A stretch of DNA of 64,000 nucleotides from Fibrella aquatilis (GTDB lineage: Bacteria; Bacteroidota; Bacteroidia; Cytophagales; Spirosomataceae), in the NCBI RefSeq assembly GCF_017353255.1, contig NZ_JAFMYU010000007.1, forward strand, positions 62,001 through 126,000, written 5' to 3'. Made by a program: the position numbers and the translations under genes. Position 1 is the first letter of the stretch, and the number at the start of each line of letters is the position of its first letter. A model generated the notes under the pieces. It did no database searches. It had not been told where the DNA came from and saw nothing but the letters and a program-made list of their open reading frames with translations. Of this stretch, positions 40,231-49,890 are shown one piece after another.

Positions 40231-42141
40231 ATGAAAATACACCTCGTCATCTGCCTGCTGGGCCTTAGCGTGGCCTCTGCATTGGCGCAAACCACGGTCA
40301 ACGCCCCCCGTAAGGCCAACGTTATGAGCCGTTGGGAGAAGGCTATTACGCCCGAAAACGCCTGGCGCGAATACCCCCGTCCGCAGCTGGTGCGCAAGCA
40401 GTGGCAGAACCTCAACGGCCTGTGGGACTACGCTATCGTTCCCAAAAACTCGACGATGCCACGAGGTTACACAGCGCAAATTCTGGTGCCGTTTTGTCTT
40501 GAATCGACCGTTTCGAAGGCAAACAAGTCTCTTGGGGCAGATGAGCGCCTGTGGTATCGGCGGAATGTGACCATCCCCGCCGACTGGGCTGGCCAACGGG
40601 TGCTGCTTCACTTCGGCGCGGTCGACTACGAATGTGGCTTGTGGATCAACGCGGCCTACGTGGGCGGACATGTGGGTGGTTCTGATGCCTTCACCTTCGA
40701 CATCACCGATTACCTCGTCAATGGTACTAACCAGATCGTTCTGGGCGTTACGGACCCCACCTCTACTGGTGAACAGGCGCGGGGTAAGCAATTGATGAAC
40801 CCCAACGGTATCTGGTACACGCCGGTGTCGGGTATCTGGCAAACCGTATGGCTGGAGCCGGTGCCGAAAATGGCCTATATCGAAGAGGTACACCTGACGC
40901 CGGAGGTCGATTCGGGGCGGGTGCGGGTGGATGTTTCGCTCAACACGTCGCTGAACAAAGCCACCAACGCCATTCGGATTACCGCCCTCGACGGCGGGCA
41001 GACAGTAGCTACTACGCTGGTGCGCGAAAACCGCCCGGCCTACCTGCCCATTCCAAATGCCAAGCTGTGGTCGCCCGACCGCCCGTTTCTCTACGATTAC
41101 CGCGTTGAACTCGTCACGGTGGCTGACCCGTTTGCCAACCTGGCCAGAGAGAAGCGGGGGCATCGGAACGAAACAGAACGGGCCTTATATGCCAACGCCA
41201 CCGTCACAGGCGCACCGATGGACGTCGTGACGGGCTATTTTGCCATGCGCAAAAGCGCCATTGGTGCGGGTGGTCCCGTGGCTGGTCAGCCGGTGATGCT
41301 GCTCAACAACAAGTTTGTGTTTCAGAACGGCCCGCTCGATCAGGGCTGGTGGCCCGGCAGTTTGCTCACGCCCCCCTCTGACGAGGCGATGGCCTATGAA
41401 ATCGACTTCCTGAAAAAATCGGGTTTCAACATGCTCCGCAAGCACATCAAGGTAGAGCCGGACCGGTACTACTACCTGTGCGATAAAATGGGCATGATGA
41501 TCTGGCAGGATATGCCGTCGGGATTTCTGGAAGGGCAGAACGAAATTCCCGGCGACGTGACCGAGCCGGTGCGCCGGTCGCGGGCCAAAGAGCAGTGGGA
41601 ACTGGAGTTCCGGCGCATGCTCAACAACCTGCACAACCACCCCAGCATTGTGACGTGGGTAGTTCAAAACGAAGGCTGGGGGCAGTATGACAACGTCCGG
41701 TTGGCTAACTGGGTAAAGGGTATCGACCCCAGCCGGCTGGTCAACGCCATCAGCGGCTGGAATGACAGAGGCGGCGGTGACCTCTACGACATTCACACCT
41801 ACGAACCCGAACCCCGCCCCACGGGCCAAAAAAGTGACCGGGCCGTGGTGATCGGCGAGTTTGGCGGCATCGGCTGGCCGGTGCAGGGGCACCTCTGGAA
41901 CCCGGAGATGCGCAACTGGGGCTACCAGACCTACCAGACCGCCGCTGACGTGGAAGCCGCCTACCGGAAGAAATACGCCAAGATTGTGGAGTACTACCAG
42001 AAGCAGGCGCTGTCGGCGGCCGTGTATACCCAAACTACCGACGTGGAAGGCGAAGTCAACGGCCTGCTGACGTATGACCGCGAGGTGATCAAAATCCCCG
42101 TTGAAACGTTGAAAGCCATTCACGCACCGCTGTTTAAGTAG
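40231..42141 (+). CDS. Glycoside hydrolase family 2 enzyme
   Basis: A signal peptide (KIHLVICLLGLSVASALAQ) is followed by the GH2 sugar-binding domain (VPFCLESTVSKANKSLGADE, WYRRNVTIPADWAGQRVLLHFGAVDYECG), an Ig-like domain, and the TIM barrel: NPSIVTWVVQNEGWGQYDN carries the catalytic acid Glu and AVVIGEFGGIGW the nucleophile. Beta-galactosidase, beta-glucuronidase or alpha-L-arabinopyranosidase activity is possible. It lies between the glutaminase-like and GH127 genes. Confidence 0.9.
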   Translation: MKIHLVICLLGLSVASALAQTTVNAPRKANVMSRWEKAITPENAWREYPRPQLVRKQWQNLNGLWDYAIVPKNSTMPRGYTAQILVPFCLESTVSKANKSLGADERLWYRRNVTIPADWAGQRVLLHFGAVDYECGLWINAAYVGGHVGGSDAFTFDITDYLVNGTNQIVLGVTDPTSTGEQARGKQLMNPNGIWYTPVSGIWQTVWLEPVPKMAYIEEVHLTPEVDSGRVRVDVSLNTSLNKATNAIRITALDGGQTVATTLVRENRPAYLPIPNAKLWSPDRPFLYDYRVELVTVADPFANLAREKRGHRNETERALYANATVTGAPMDVVTGYFAMRKSAIGAGGPVAGQPVMLLNNKFVFQNGPLDQGWWPGSLLTPPSDEAMAYEIDFLKKSGFNMLRKHIKVEPDRYYYLCDKMGMMIWQDMPSGFLEGQNEIPGDVTEPVRRSRAKEQWELEFRRMLNNLHNHPSIVTWVVQNEGWGQYDNVRLANWVKGIDPSRLVNAISGWNDRGGGDLYDIHTYEPEPRPTGQKSDRAVVIGEFGGIGWPVQGHLWNPEMRNWGYQTYQTAADVEAAYRKKYAKIVEYYQKQALSAAVYTQTTDVEGEVNGLLTYDREVIKIPVETLKAIHAPLFK

Positions 42142-42166
42142 TCGCTTCGGCGTAACCCCCAACTTT

Positions 42167-44215
42167 ATGAAACACCTCATTCCCATTTTTGCCCTCTCCG
42201 CAACGGCATTTGTGGCACCCAACAAGCCTGCCCCCACCCGCACTGTTGCCGTGGTAGACCGGCCGGCTACTGGTACACGTAACGCCCATTACGTGAGCAA
42301 CGAGGCGCCACTGCGGCCCGAATTTCTGGTGAAGCTGCCTATCGGAGCTATCAAACCGGCGGGGTGGCTGCGCGAAAACCTAAACCGGCAGGCCAACGGG
42401 TTGGCGGGGCATCTGGGGCAGATCAGCATCTGGCTAACCAAGAAAGACAACGCCTGGCTGAGCAAAACCGGCAAGGGCGAATACGGCTGGGAAGAACTGC
42501 CCTACTGGCTAAAAGGCTACGGCGACATGGCCTACGTGCTGAACCGCCCCGACCTGCTGGCCGAAACGAAAATATGGCTCGATGGCACGATAAACAGTCA
42601 GCGCGACAACGGCGACTTTGGGCCAATAGTGATGAAAAACGGCAAGCGCGACCTCTGGGCGCAGATGCTCATGCTCTGGTGCCTGCAATCGAGCTACGAA
42701 CACAAGCCCGACCCGCGCATCCTGACCCTGATGACGCGCTATTTCCAATGGCAAAGCACCATCCCCGACGATCAGTTTCTGGAAGATTACTGGGAAAACA
42801 GCCGGGGTGGCGACAACCTCTACAGCGTCTACTGGCTCTATAACCGCACCAAAAACCCCAAGCTGCTGGAGCTGGGTACAAAAATTCATAACAACACCGC
42901 CAACTGGCGGCAGGCGAACAAGCTGCCCAACCTGCACAACGTAAACATTGCGCAGTGCTTCCGCGAACCGGCCACCTATTACCTCCAAAGCAACGACCCC
43001 GACGACCTGAAAGCCACCTACCGCGACTATACTATGGTGCGCGAACGATTCGGGCAGGTGCCCGGCGGCATGTGGGGTGGCGACGAAAACAGCCGCCCCG
43101 GCTACGACGACCCCCGGCAGGCGGTGGAAACCTGCGGCATGGTGGAGCAAATGGCTTCTGATGAATTGCTGATGCGCTTCACTGGCGACCCGTTCTGGGC
43201 CGAAAACTGCGAAGACGTGGCTTTTAATACCCTGCCCGCCGCCTTCATGCCCGACTACCGGTCGCTACGCTACCTCACCGCGCCTAATATGGTGGTGAGC
43301 GACAGCAAAAACCACAGCCCCGGCCTGCAAAACGAAGGGCCTTTTCTGATGATGAACCCCTTCAGCAGCCGCTGCTGCCAGCACAACCACTCCAACGGAT
43401 GGGTCTATTACGCCGAAAACCTCTGGATGGCCACGCCCGATAATGGCCTCGCGGCGGTGCTCTATAATGCCTCGTCGGTAACGGCAAAAGTGGCTGGTGG
43501 ACAGGTTGTTACGCTGAAGCAGGAGACAAATTATCCGTTTGACGAACAGGTGTGTATGACGGTACAGACGGCCAAGCCCGTATCATTTCCACTGTACCTG
43601 CGCGTACCGGCCTGGTGCCCTAACCCCACCGTGCGCATCAACGGGCAGGCGATAAAAGCCGACGCCAAACCCGGCCAATATATCGTGCTCACCGACACCT
43701 GGAAGCAGGGCGACAAGATCACGCTCGACCTGCCCATGCACCTTGCCGTGCGGACGTGGGACAAGAACAAAAACAGCGTGAGCGTGAACTACGGCCCGCT
43801 GACGTTTTCGACCAAAATTGACGAAGAGTTTCGGAAGGAAGACAGCAAAAAAACGGCCATTGGCGATTCCAAATGGCAACCCAACGCCGACCCAACGCAG
43901 TGGCCCTCATTCGAGATTTTTCCGAAATCAGCCTGGAACTACGGGCTAGTGCTAAACGGCAGCAAACCAGAAGCGTCGTTTACGGTGGTGAAGAAAAAAG
44001 GAGCCACCAGCACCTTTCCCTTTACGCCCGACACCGCTCCGATTACCCTGACGGCCAAAGTCCGCAAAATTCCTGACTGGGGCGTAGATAAGTATGGCTT
44101 GTGCGCCGTATTGCCCCAGAGCCCCGTTGCCACCGCCGAACCTCTCGAAACAATCACGCTGATTCCCATGGGCACGACAAGGTTACGTATTTCGGCGTTC
44201 CCGGTAGTACGGTAG
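42167..44215 (+). CDS. GH127-type glycoside hydrolase (DUF1680)
   Basis: The protein of 682 aa has a signal-like N terminus (HLIPIFALSATAFVAPNKP). The alpha/alpha barrel includes LPIGAIKPAGWLRENLNRQ, YGWEELPYWLKGYGDMAYVL, and VETCGMVEQMASDELLMR, which holds the E-x-C pair, and SSRCCQHNHSNG, the C-C pair. In characterised GH127 beta-L-arabinofuranosidases these four residues bind Zn and one Cys is the nucleophile. So an arabinofuranosidase is a good call, although Gln replaces the usual Pro after CC. The gene lies 25 bp after GH2. Confidence 0.87.
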   Translation: MKHLIPIFALSATAFVAPNKPAPTRTVAVVDRPATGTRNAHYVSNEAPLRPEFLVKLPIGAIKPAGWLRENLNRQANGLAGHLGQISIWLTKKDNAWLSKTGKGEYGWEELPYWLKGYGDMAYVLNRPDLLAETKIWLDGTINSQRDNGDFGPIVMKNGKRDLWAQMLMLWCLQSSYEHKPDPRILTLMTRYFQWQSTIPDDQFLEDYWENSRGGDNLYSVYWLYNRTKNPKLLELGTKIHNNTANWRQANKLPNLHNVNIAQCFREPATYYLQSNDPDDLKATYRDYTMVRERFGQVPGGMWGGDENSRPGYDDPRQAVETCGMVEQMASDELLMRFTGDPFWAENCEDVAFNTLPAAFMPDYRSLRYLTAPNMVVSDSKNHSPGLQNEGPFLMMNPFSSRCCQHNHSNGWVYYAENLWMATPDNGLAAVLYNASSVTAKVAGGQVVTLKQETNYPFDEQVCMTVQTAKPVSFPLYLRVPAWCPNPTVRINGQAIKADAKPGQYIVLTDTWKQGDKITLDLPMHLAVRTWDKNKNSVSVNYGPLTFSTKIDEEFRKEDSKKTAIGDSKWQPNADPTQWPSFEIFPKSAWNYGLVLNGSKPEASFTVVKKKGATSTFPFTPDTAPITLTAKVRKIPDWGVDKYGLCAVLPQSPVATAEPLETITLIPMGTTRLRISAFPVVR

Positions 44216-44241
44216 GGGCGGGCCATCGTGCCCGCCCCTAC
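44212..44241. terminator. 30-nt hairpin over the GH127 stop codon
   Basis: A perfect 12-bp stem, GTAGGGGCGGGC with its complement, closes a 6-nt loop. The TAG stop of the GH127 gene is inside the left arm. No U-tract follows, and the ATG of the TonB-dependent receptor is 11 bp after it, so attenuation or mRNA-end protection is as likely as termination. Confidence 0.6.
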
Positions 44242-44252
44242 GAACTCAACTT

Positions 44253-46805
44253 ATGAAAAAGTATTTCCTCCTCTGGTTGGCCTTGTTCAGCCTCTCCGCC
44301 TGGGCGCAGACCCCCACCGTTCCACCCGAAGGTACAATGACACCGGATAGCCTGGTGAAGAAAACGAACCAGCCCGCGCCGCCCGATTCTACAGCACAAC
44401 GCGTTGATTCATTGCGTGTTACATCTGTCGGTAATCAGCCTGCGGCACTAGCAACGGGCCATATTACGGGCATGGTGCTCGATTCGGCGGGGCAGGGTCC
44501 GGTGGAGTTTGCCACGGTGGCCTTGCTGGGTCCGACAAGCAACCGCCCCATCACCGGCACCACCACCGATGCCAGCGGGCATTTCTCGTTCGACCACGTA
44601 CCGCCCGGTACCTACCGGCTGCTGATTAGCTTCGTAGGCTATGAAAACCAACTGGCTAACGTCTTCATGGTCACACCCGTACAGCCCGACGTGACCCTGC
44701 CGAAACTGCTGCTGCGTAGTTCGCACCAGACGCTGAACGAGGTGAAAGTGACCGCCAAGCGCGAGCTGATCGAAGATCGAGAAGACCGGCTGGTGTATAA
44801 CGCAGGCAACGACCCCACCAACAGCGGTGGCACGGCTATCGACGTGATGAAAAAAGTGCCTCTCCTTACCGTTGACCCCGACGGGACGCTGACGTTGAAA
44901 GGCAGTACGAGCATTAAGGTGTTGGTGAACGGAAAGCCGTCGAGCATTATGGCGCGGAGCATTGGTGAGGCGTTGCAGATGATCCCTGCTGATGCCATTA
45001 AATCGGTGGAGGTAATCACGGCACCATCGGCCAAATACGATGCCGAAGGCACAGCGGGGGTGATCAATATCATCACCAAAAGCCGGTTGCAGGGGCTGAT
45101 GGGTGGCCTCAACGCGACCACCGGCAACCGGCAGCACAATGTGGGGGCCAACCTGAACATGCGGAAAGACAAAACGGCCCTGACGGCCTATGCCGGGGCC
45201 AATTTGAACCAGAACGACGGTGGCTCGTACTCACTTCGGCGCAGCCTGATTCCTACCACCGGCAGCGGTATTCTGGAGCAGACCAGCAGTAACCGCAACA
45301 CGGGCGGGGCGGGGTTTGGGTCGTTTAACCTCGACTACGACCTCGACTCGACTAATCAGTTTGGGCTAGACGGCAGCTTTAACAGTGGCTCTCGCAGCGG
45401 CTCGTCTATTCGCGATACCCGCTACAGTACCGACGATGCCCGGCAACCCTTTCGGCGCTATACCGATAGCCCGTCGGGCAACAACAGCGTGGACGGCAAC
45501 GTAAACTATACCCGGCTGTTCAAACGCACCGACCAGCAGTTTACGTTTCTGGCGCAGGCCAACCGCAACAAAAACAACAGCGGCTATTCGCTGGACCAGT
45601 ATCCGCTGCCGCAAACCGAGTTGATCAACTACCGCGAACGAAATACCAACCTCAACACCACCACCGAAGTAACGCTACAGGCCGACTACGCCCATCCGTT
45701 CAAGACGGGCAAAAAGACGCTGGAAGTGGGGGCCAAGAGCATCAACCGGACCGTGGCCAGTGATTACCGCCTTGAAAACGCCACCGACAGCACCGCCTTC
45801 CAGGACGTGCCCAGCCGCGCCAACCAGTTCAACTACCGGCAGTGGGTGGGGTCGGCCTACGCGTCGTTTCGGTTGGTTACGCCCAAAAAATGGAGCTACA
45901 CGCTGGGCGGGCGTTACGAGATCACCCACATCGACGCCAACTTCATGTCGACGAAAACGATGTTTGCGAGCAACTACCGCAACTTTTTGCCCAACATCAC
46001 CCTCTCGAAGCGCTTCGGCACGAGTCAGCGTATCCGGCTCAACTACAGCCAGCGGATTCAGCGGCCACAGATCTTTTTCCTAAACCCCTACATCAACTCC
46101 ACCGACCCCAAGAATTTGTCGTTCGGCAATCCGTACCTCAGTCCTGAACTGGCCCATTCAGTGGAACTGACTTACAGCACGTTCACCAAAAAAGGGCTGA
46201 ATATCAACGCGTTGCTTTTTGCACGCCTGACCAATAATGCCATTGAGCGCATCACGACCGTAGATACAGCCAACGTCTCGTACAGTACGTTTCAGAACAT
46301 TGCCAAAAACGCCACTTACGGCATGAACCTCTTTGCGGCGGGGCGGCCCTACAAAAACTGGCAGCTAAACGGCTCGTTTGGGCTGAACTACAACGTGCTA
46401 AACAGCGTGGCGCTGAATATCCGCAACACCAACTGGAACTACCGCGTCACGCTCAACGCCTCGGTGCCGTTGCCACAGGACTACAGCATTCAGGCCAACG
46501 GTTCCTATAATTCGCCCCGGATTCAGTTGCAGGGGCAGTCGTCGGGTTTTTACAATTATGTGCTGGCGTTTCGAAAGGAATTCAAGCCGAAGCAGGTGGT
46601 GCTGACCCTGAACCTGGAGAATTTCCTGTCGCGCTACAACACGATCTACAACGAGTTCAGAACGGTGCAGTTCATCACCGACGGCTACAGCTACAACGCT
46701 TACCGCAACATCCGCCTAAGTGCCAACTGGCGCTTCGGCAAGATGGAAGCCAAAGCCTCGCGTACTAAAAAACGCATCAGCAATGACGACGGCAAGGCGG
46801 AGTAG
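44253..46805 (+). CDS. TonB-dependent receptor (outer-membrane beta-barrel family)
   Basis: A signal peptide (KKYFLLWLALFSLSAWAQ) is followed by a carboxypeptidase-like regulatory domain (GHITGMVLDSAGQGPVEFA..., VPPGTYRLLISFVGYE), a plug (AIDVMKKVPLLTVDPDGTLT, KYDAEGTAGVINIITKS), then a 22-strand-type barrel. The C-terminal strand NIRLSANWRFGK is followed by a basic tail. There is no SusD-like partner, so this is not a classical SusCD pair. In the operon with GH2, GH127 and a glutaminase-like protein it should import their product or a related glycan fragment. Confidence 0.9.
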   Translation: MKKYFLLWLALFSLSAWAQTPTVPPEGTMTPDSLVKKTNQPAPPDSTAQRVDSLRVTSVGNQPAALATGHITGMVLDSAGQGPVEFATVALLGPTSNRPITGTTTDASGHFSFDHVPPGTYRLLISFVGYENQLANVFMVTPVQPDVTLPKLLLRSSHQTLNEVKVTAKRELIEDREDRLVYNAGNDPTNSGGTAIDVMKKVPLLTVDPDGTLTLKGSTSIKVLVNGKPSSIMARSIGEALQMIPADAIKSVEVITAPSAKYDAEGTAGVINIITKSRLQGLMGGLNATTGNRQHNVGANLNMRKDKTALTAYAGANLNQNDGGSYSLRRSLIPTTGSGILEQTSSNRNTGGAGFGSFNLDYDLDSTNQFGLDGSFNSGSRSGSSIRDTRYSTDDARQPFRRYTDSPSGNNSVDGNVNYTRLFKRTDQQFTFLAQANRNKNNSGYSLDQYPLPQTELINYRERNTNLNTTTEVTLQADYAHPFKTGKKTLEVGAKSINRTVASDYRLENATDSTAFQDVPSRANQFNYRQWVGSAYASFRLVTPKKWSYTLGGRYEITHIDANFMSTKTMFASNYRNFLPNITLSKRFGTSQRIRLNYSQRIQRPQIFFLNPYINSTDPKNLSFGNPYLSPELAHSVELTYSTFTKKGLNINALLFARLTNNAIERITTVDTANVSYSTFQNIAKNATYGMNLFAAGRPYKNWQLNGSFGLNYNVLNSVALNIRNTNWNYRVTLNASVPLPQDYSIQANGSYNSPRIQLQGQSSGFYNYVLAFRKEFKPKQVVLTLNLENFLSRYNTIYNEFRTVQFITDGYSYNAYRNIRLSANWRFGKMEAKASRTKKRISNDDGKAE

Positions 46806-46876
46806 GGAAGTGGGTGGCAGGTTATATTCCGACGTTTAGCTACGCGCTCTAGTGGGCCGCGCAACAGCAACACTTC

Positions 46877-47722
46877 TTAGTAAAGCAACTCCCGCGAAAG
46901 CTGGACCGCTTCGGCAAACTGATCAGGATCAATGCGGGTCTTGATGCCCATTCCGTCCAGCGTGTCCAGAATGGCCTCCGTAGGCAGGTTGCCCGTGAGC
47001 GAATCTGCCGCCATGGGGCAACCGCCCAGCCCGCCAATGGCCCCCTCCAGCCGCCCTACGCCCCCATCAAGGGCGGCGCGTACTTTGGCGGGAGCTTCGC
47101 CAGGAATAGCATGCAGGTGTGCCCCAAACCGGTAGTGCGGAAACGCATCGGAGAGGGTGTTGAACAGGGTTTCAATGGCCGCTGGCGTGGCCGTGCCAAT
47201 GGTATCGGAAGGAACAATGTGTTTGATATCCAGGTCGGCGAGGCGGGCTGTGAAATCGAGCATCAGGGCCGGGCTGTAGGGGTCGCCGTAGGGATTGCCA
47301 AAACCCATTGATAAATACACAACCAATTCTTTATCAGCTTGTTGGCATAAGCGGTGCATGGTTGCCACGTCGGTCAGGGCCTCGGTAATGGACTTGTTGG
47401 TGTTGCGCTGCTGAAACGTTTCCGACACCGACAGCGGGAAGCCCAGGTAGCGGATGCCTTCGTGGCTTACGGCTTGTTCGGCCCCACGCACATTGGCCAC
47501 AATAGCCAGCAGTTTGGTAGCTGATGCGGCCCAGTTCAGCCCGGCCAGCACGTCGGCGGTGTCGCGCAGTTGCGGGATAGCCTTCGGCGACACGAACGAG
47601 CCAAAGTCCAGCACATCAAAGCCCACGGTCAGGAGTGCATTGAGGTACCGGATCTTGTCGGCTGTCGGAATAAACCGGGTCAGGCCCTGCATGGCATCGC
47701 GTGGGCATTCGGTGAGGTGCAT
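46877..47722 (-). CDS. Hydroxymethylglutaryl-CoA lyase
   Basis: HMG-CoA lyase cleaves HMG-CoA to acetyl-CoA and acetoacetate in leucine breakdown. It starts HLTECPRDAMQGL, with the usual TIM-barrel residues, FGSFVSPKAIPQLRD, and ends with the signature GAIGGLGGCPMAADS, which holds the catalytic Cys, plus GNLPTEAILDTL. Length (281 aa) is typical. ATG at 47722 is preferred. It is divergent from the following small gene pair. Confidence 0.92.
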   Translation of the reverse strand: MHLTECPRDAMQGLTRFIPTADKIRYLNALLTVGFDVLDFGSFVSPKAIPQLRDTADVLAGLNWAASATKLLAIVANVRGAEQAVSHEGIRYLGFPLSVSETFQQRNTNKSITEALTDVATMHRLCQQADKELVVYLSMGFGNPYGDPYSPALMLDFTARLADLDIKHIVPSDTIGTATPAAIETLFNTLSDAFPHYRFGAHLHAIPGEAPAKVRAALDGGVGRLEGAIGGLGGCPMAADSLTGNLPTEAILDTLDGMGIKTRIDPDQFAEAVQLSRELLY

Positions 47723-47884
47723 AGGGAAGGAAGAAAGGAGAAAGGGCGGAGAGGAGGAATACGTGATAAACGAAACGGCAAACTTGCGCGTTTGGGCGAT
47801 ATAGTTAACTTGCTGTAAAGCCAACACAATCAGATGCTAGCTGTAGATATAGAACACGATCAGATCGGTATTCGTCGGGGTGAG

Positions 47885-48052
47885 ATGGAAAAAGATATTC
47901 TGGACATGACTTCAGAAGAACGAGAGGTGTACTATGCCCGATGTGCTGAAAAAGCAAAGCAGTACCTTTTTTCGATCAATATGCCATTGGTATACCAGAA
48001 GAACGGAAAGACAATCGCTGAATTTGCCGACGGATCAATCACGACTTTGTAA
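47885..48052 (+). CDS. Small protein, likely antitoxin for the zeta-like kinase (55 aa)
   Basis: The 55-residue product from ATG at 47885 (the frame is also open to 47834) is acidic and helical: EKDILDMTSEEREVYYARCA then AEKAKQYLFSINMPLVYQKN. It ends 3 bp before the zeta-like gene start, in the same orientation, so it is probably its antitoxin. The family is not recognised. It is AT-rich in contrast to its neighbours. Confidence 0.65.
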   Translation: MEKDILDMTSEEREVYYARCAEKAKQYLFSINMPLVYQKNGKTIAEFADGSITTL

Positions 48053-48055
48053 ATA

Positions 48056-48622
48056 GTGGCTACAACCTATGTTATTGCCGGGCCACCGGGTATTGGAAAA
48101 AGTACTCACGGTCCCTCTTTTATTAATCCGCAAGTTGACATTCTGAATCACGATTATATTGCGCTTCGCTATAAAAATGCAGGGGCTATTAATTTTCAAA
48201 AAATAGCCAGCCAGAAGGCGAAAGAATTCGTTACCAATAAAATAACTAACAAGCTCGATTTTGGCCTTGAACTAAATCTGGGCTTTGATAATCATTATTC
48301 GGTAATTCATGATGTCCGACAACGCGATCCGTTCAGAACTATAACTGTCATTTTGTTTTATACCGACGACTTACAGCTTTGTTTGGATCGAGCAAGGGTA
48401 AGGCAACTAGCTGGTGGTCACGCTGTTGAGCCATCAATAGTAGAAGCGATGTACCACAATACATTTCCACTGCTTGCCAAAAATAAACACTTGCTTGACA
48501 GACTGCAACTTGTGAATGTTAGGGCAGAAACCATAGAGTTAATTTATTCGCGTCGGTTCTCTTCGCCTGAGCCAGAATTTATTGCTGGTTCTCTACCGCT
48601 TTGGTTTCGATATTATCATTAA
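48056..48622 (+). CDS. Zeta-toxin-like P-loop kinase
   Basis: The Walker A motif is VIAGPPGIGKSTHGP near residue 7, followed by an Asp (LNHDYIAL), a typical second position in zeta-type kinases, and a basic R-x-x-R-x helix (CLDRARVRQLAGGHAV) as LID. Length 188 aa is at the small end. GTG start at 48056. Such kinases phosphorylate UDP-sugars and stop cell-wall synthesis; that this one does so is inference. The gene is AT-rich and preceded by a putative antitoxin. A perfect 35-bp inverted repeat follows its stop. Confidence 0.75.
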   Translation: MATTYVIAGPPGIGKSTHGPSFINPQVDILNHDYIALRYKNAGAINFQKIASQKAKEFVTNKITNKLDFGLELNLGFDNHYSVIHDVRQRDPFRTITVILFYTDDLQLCLDRARVRQLAGGHAVEPSIVEAMYHNTFPLLAKNKHLLDRLQLVNVRAETIELIYSRRFSSPEPEFIAGSLPLWFRYYH

Positions 48623-48712
48623 ACGTACCACGGACTTCAGTCGGGGACGCCTAGTCCATAAGAATAACCAATCTTACGGACTAGGCGTCCCCGACTGAAG
48701 TCCGTGGTACGT
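48623..48712. repeat. Perfect inverted repeat with 35-bp arms
   Basis: Arms at 48623-48657 and 48678-48712 are perfectly complementary; the loop is 20 nt. Core word CGGACTTCAGTCGGGGACG is unlike the CHPERSRGA core, so it is a separate palindrome family. It separates the convergent zeta-like and mnmA genes and begins right after the zeta-like stop. Confidence 0.95.
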
Positions 48713-48716
48713 ACAC

Positions 48717-49844
48717 CTACTCCTGATTAAAACTCTTCATGATCCAGCCGCCGCCGATGACGTCGTTGCCTTCATAAAAAACCGCCGATTGGCCGGGGGC
48801 AATGGCCGACACGCCCTCGTCGAAATGAACTTCGATTTTGTCGGAGGCAGTTTGCATAATGGTGGCGGGTGTACCGGCGTCTTTGTAGCGCACCTTCGTT
48901 ACCGTTTGCAGGGGAGCGTCGATGCTGGGGTACTTTTGCAGGTTCAGCTTGCTCACCAGCATGCCATTGCGGTAGAGGTCTTTATCGAGGCCCAGGATCA
49001 CCTCGTTGGTGTCTTTGCGAATCTCCGTCACAAACACGGGATGCCCCAGCGCAATGCCCAGGCCCTTGCGTTGACCAATGGTATAGAACGGGTAGCCTTC
49101 ATGTTTGCCTACTACTTTGCCCGTGCTTTCCATCACGAAATTTCCGCCCGCCACCTCAGCTTCCAGCGTAGGCACACGGCGCTTTAGAAAACCCCGGTAG
49201 TCGTTGTCAGGTACGAAGCAAATTTCGTATGACTCTGATTTTGAGACCAGTTCCATGAAGCCGCGCTCGGTGGCCATCTCGCGGATTTCGGTTTTGCGCA
49301 GGTTGCCCAGGGGCAGGATGGTCCGCGCCAGACTCTCCTGCGATACGCCCCAGAGTACGTAGGATTGGTCTTTCAGCGTATCAACGCCTTTAGAAATCAC
49401 GTACCGCCCGTTGGATGGTCCCTCGCTTACATCTTGCCGAATGTGGGCGTAGTGGCCCGTGGCGATGTGTTCGCAGTCGAGGCGGTCGGCCCGGCGGAGC
49501 AGCGCGTCCCACTTGATGTGGGTATTGCACATCACGCAGGGGTTGGGCGTGCGGCCGTCGAGGTATTCGCCCGTGAAATGGTCGATGACGGCATCACCAA
49601 ATTCGTTGCGGATGTCGAGGATGTAGTGGGGAAAACCGAGGCTGACGGCAATGTTGCGGGCGTCGTTGATGGAGTCGAGGCTACAGCAGCCGGTCTCTTT
49701 TTTGGTCCCGCCCGACGAGGCGTAGTCCCAGGTTTTCATGGTCATGCCAATGACCTCATAGCCTTCTTCGTGCAGCAGTACCGCCGCCAGCGAAGAGTCG
49801 ATCCCGCCGCTCATCGCGACCAGGATTCGTCCGTGTTTGCTCAT
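48717..49844 (-). CDS. mnmA: tRNA-specific 2-thiouridylase MnmA
   Basis: MnmA thiolates U34 of tRNAs for Lys, Glu and Gln. The PP-loop is VAMSGGIDSSLAAV. The catalytic Cys pair is in NPCVMCNTHIKWD (first) and YEICFVPDNDYRGF (second). The ATP-binding FYTIGQRKGLGIALG and C-terminal beta-barrel (VRYKDAGTPATIMQT) are intact. Length 375 aa is typical. ATG at 49844. A -7 box lies upstream. It is a single gene flanked by a hairpin. Confidence 0.95.
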   Translation of the reverse strand: MSKHGRILVAMSGGIDSSLAAVLLHEEGYEVIGMTMKTWDYASSGGTKKETGCCSLDSINDARNIAVSLGFPHYILDIRNEFGDAVIDHFTGEYLDGRTPNPCVMCNTHIKWDALLRRADRLDCEHIATGHYAHIRQDVSEGPSNGRYVISKGVDTLKDQSYVLWGVSQESLARTILPLGNLRKTEIREMATERGFMELVSKSESYEICFVPDNDYRGFLKRRVPTLEAEVAGGNFVMESTGKVVGKHEGYPFYTIGQRKGLGIALGHPVFVTEIRKDTNEVILGLDKDLYRNGMLVSKLNLQKYPSIDAPLQTVTKVRYKDAGTPATIMQTASDKIEVHFDEGVSAIAPGQSAVFYEGNDVIGGGWIMKSFNQE

Positions 49845-49890
49845 GGTATCTAACCGGGTTCAAAGTCCGGCGATAGGATTGATATAAGTA

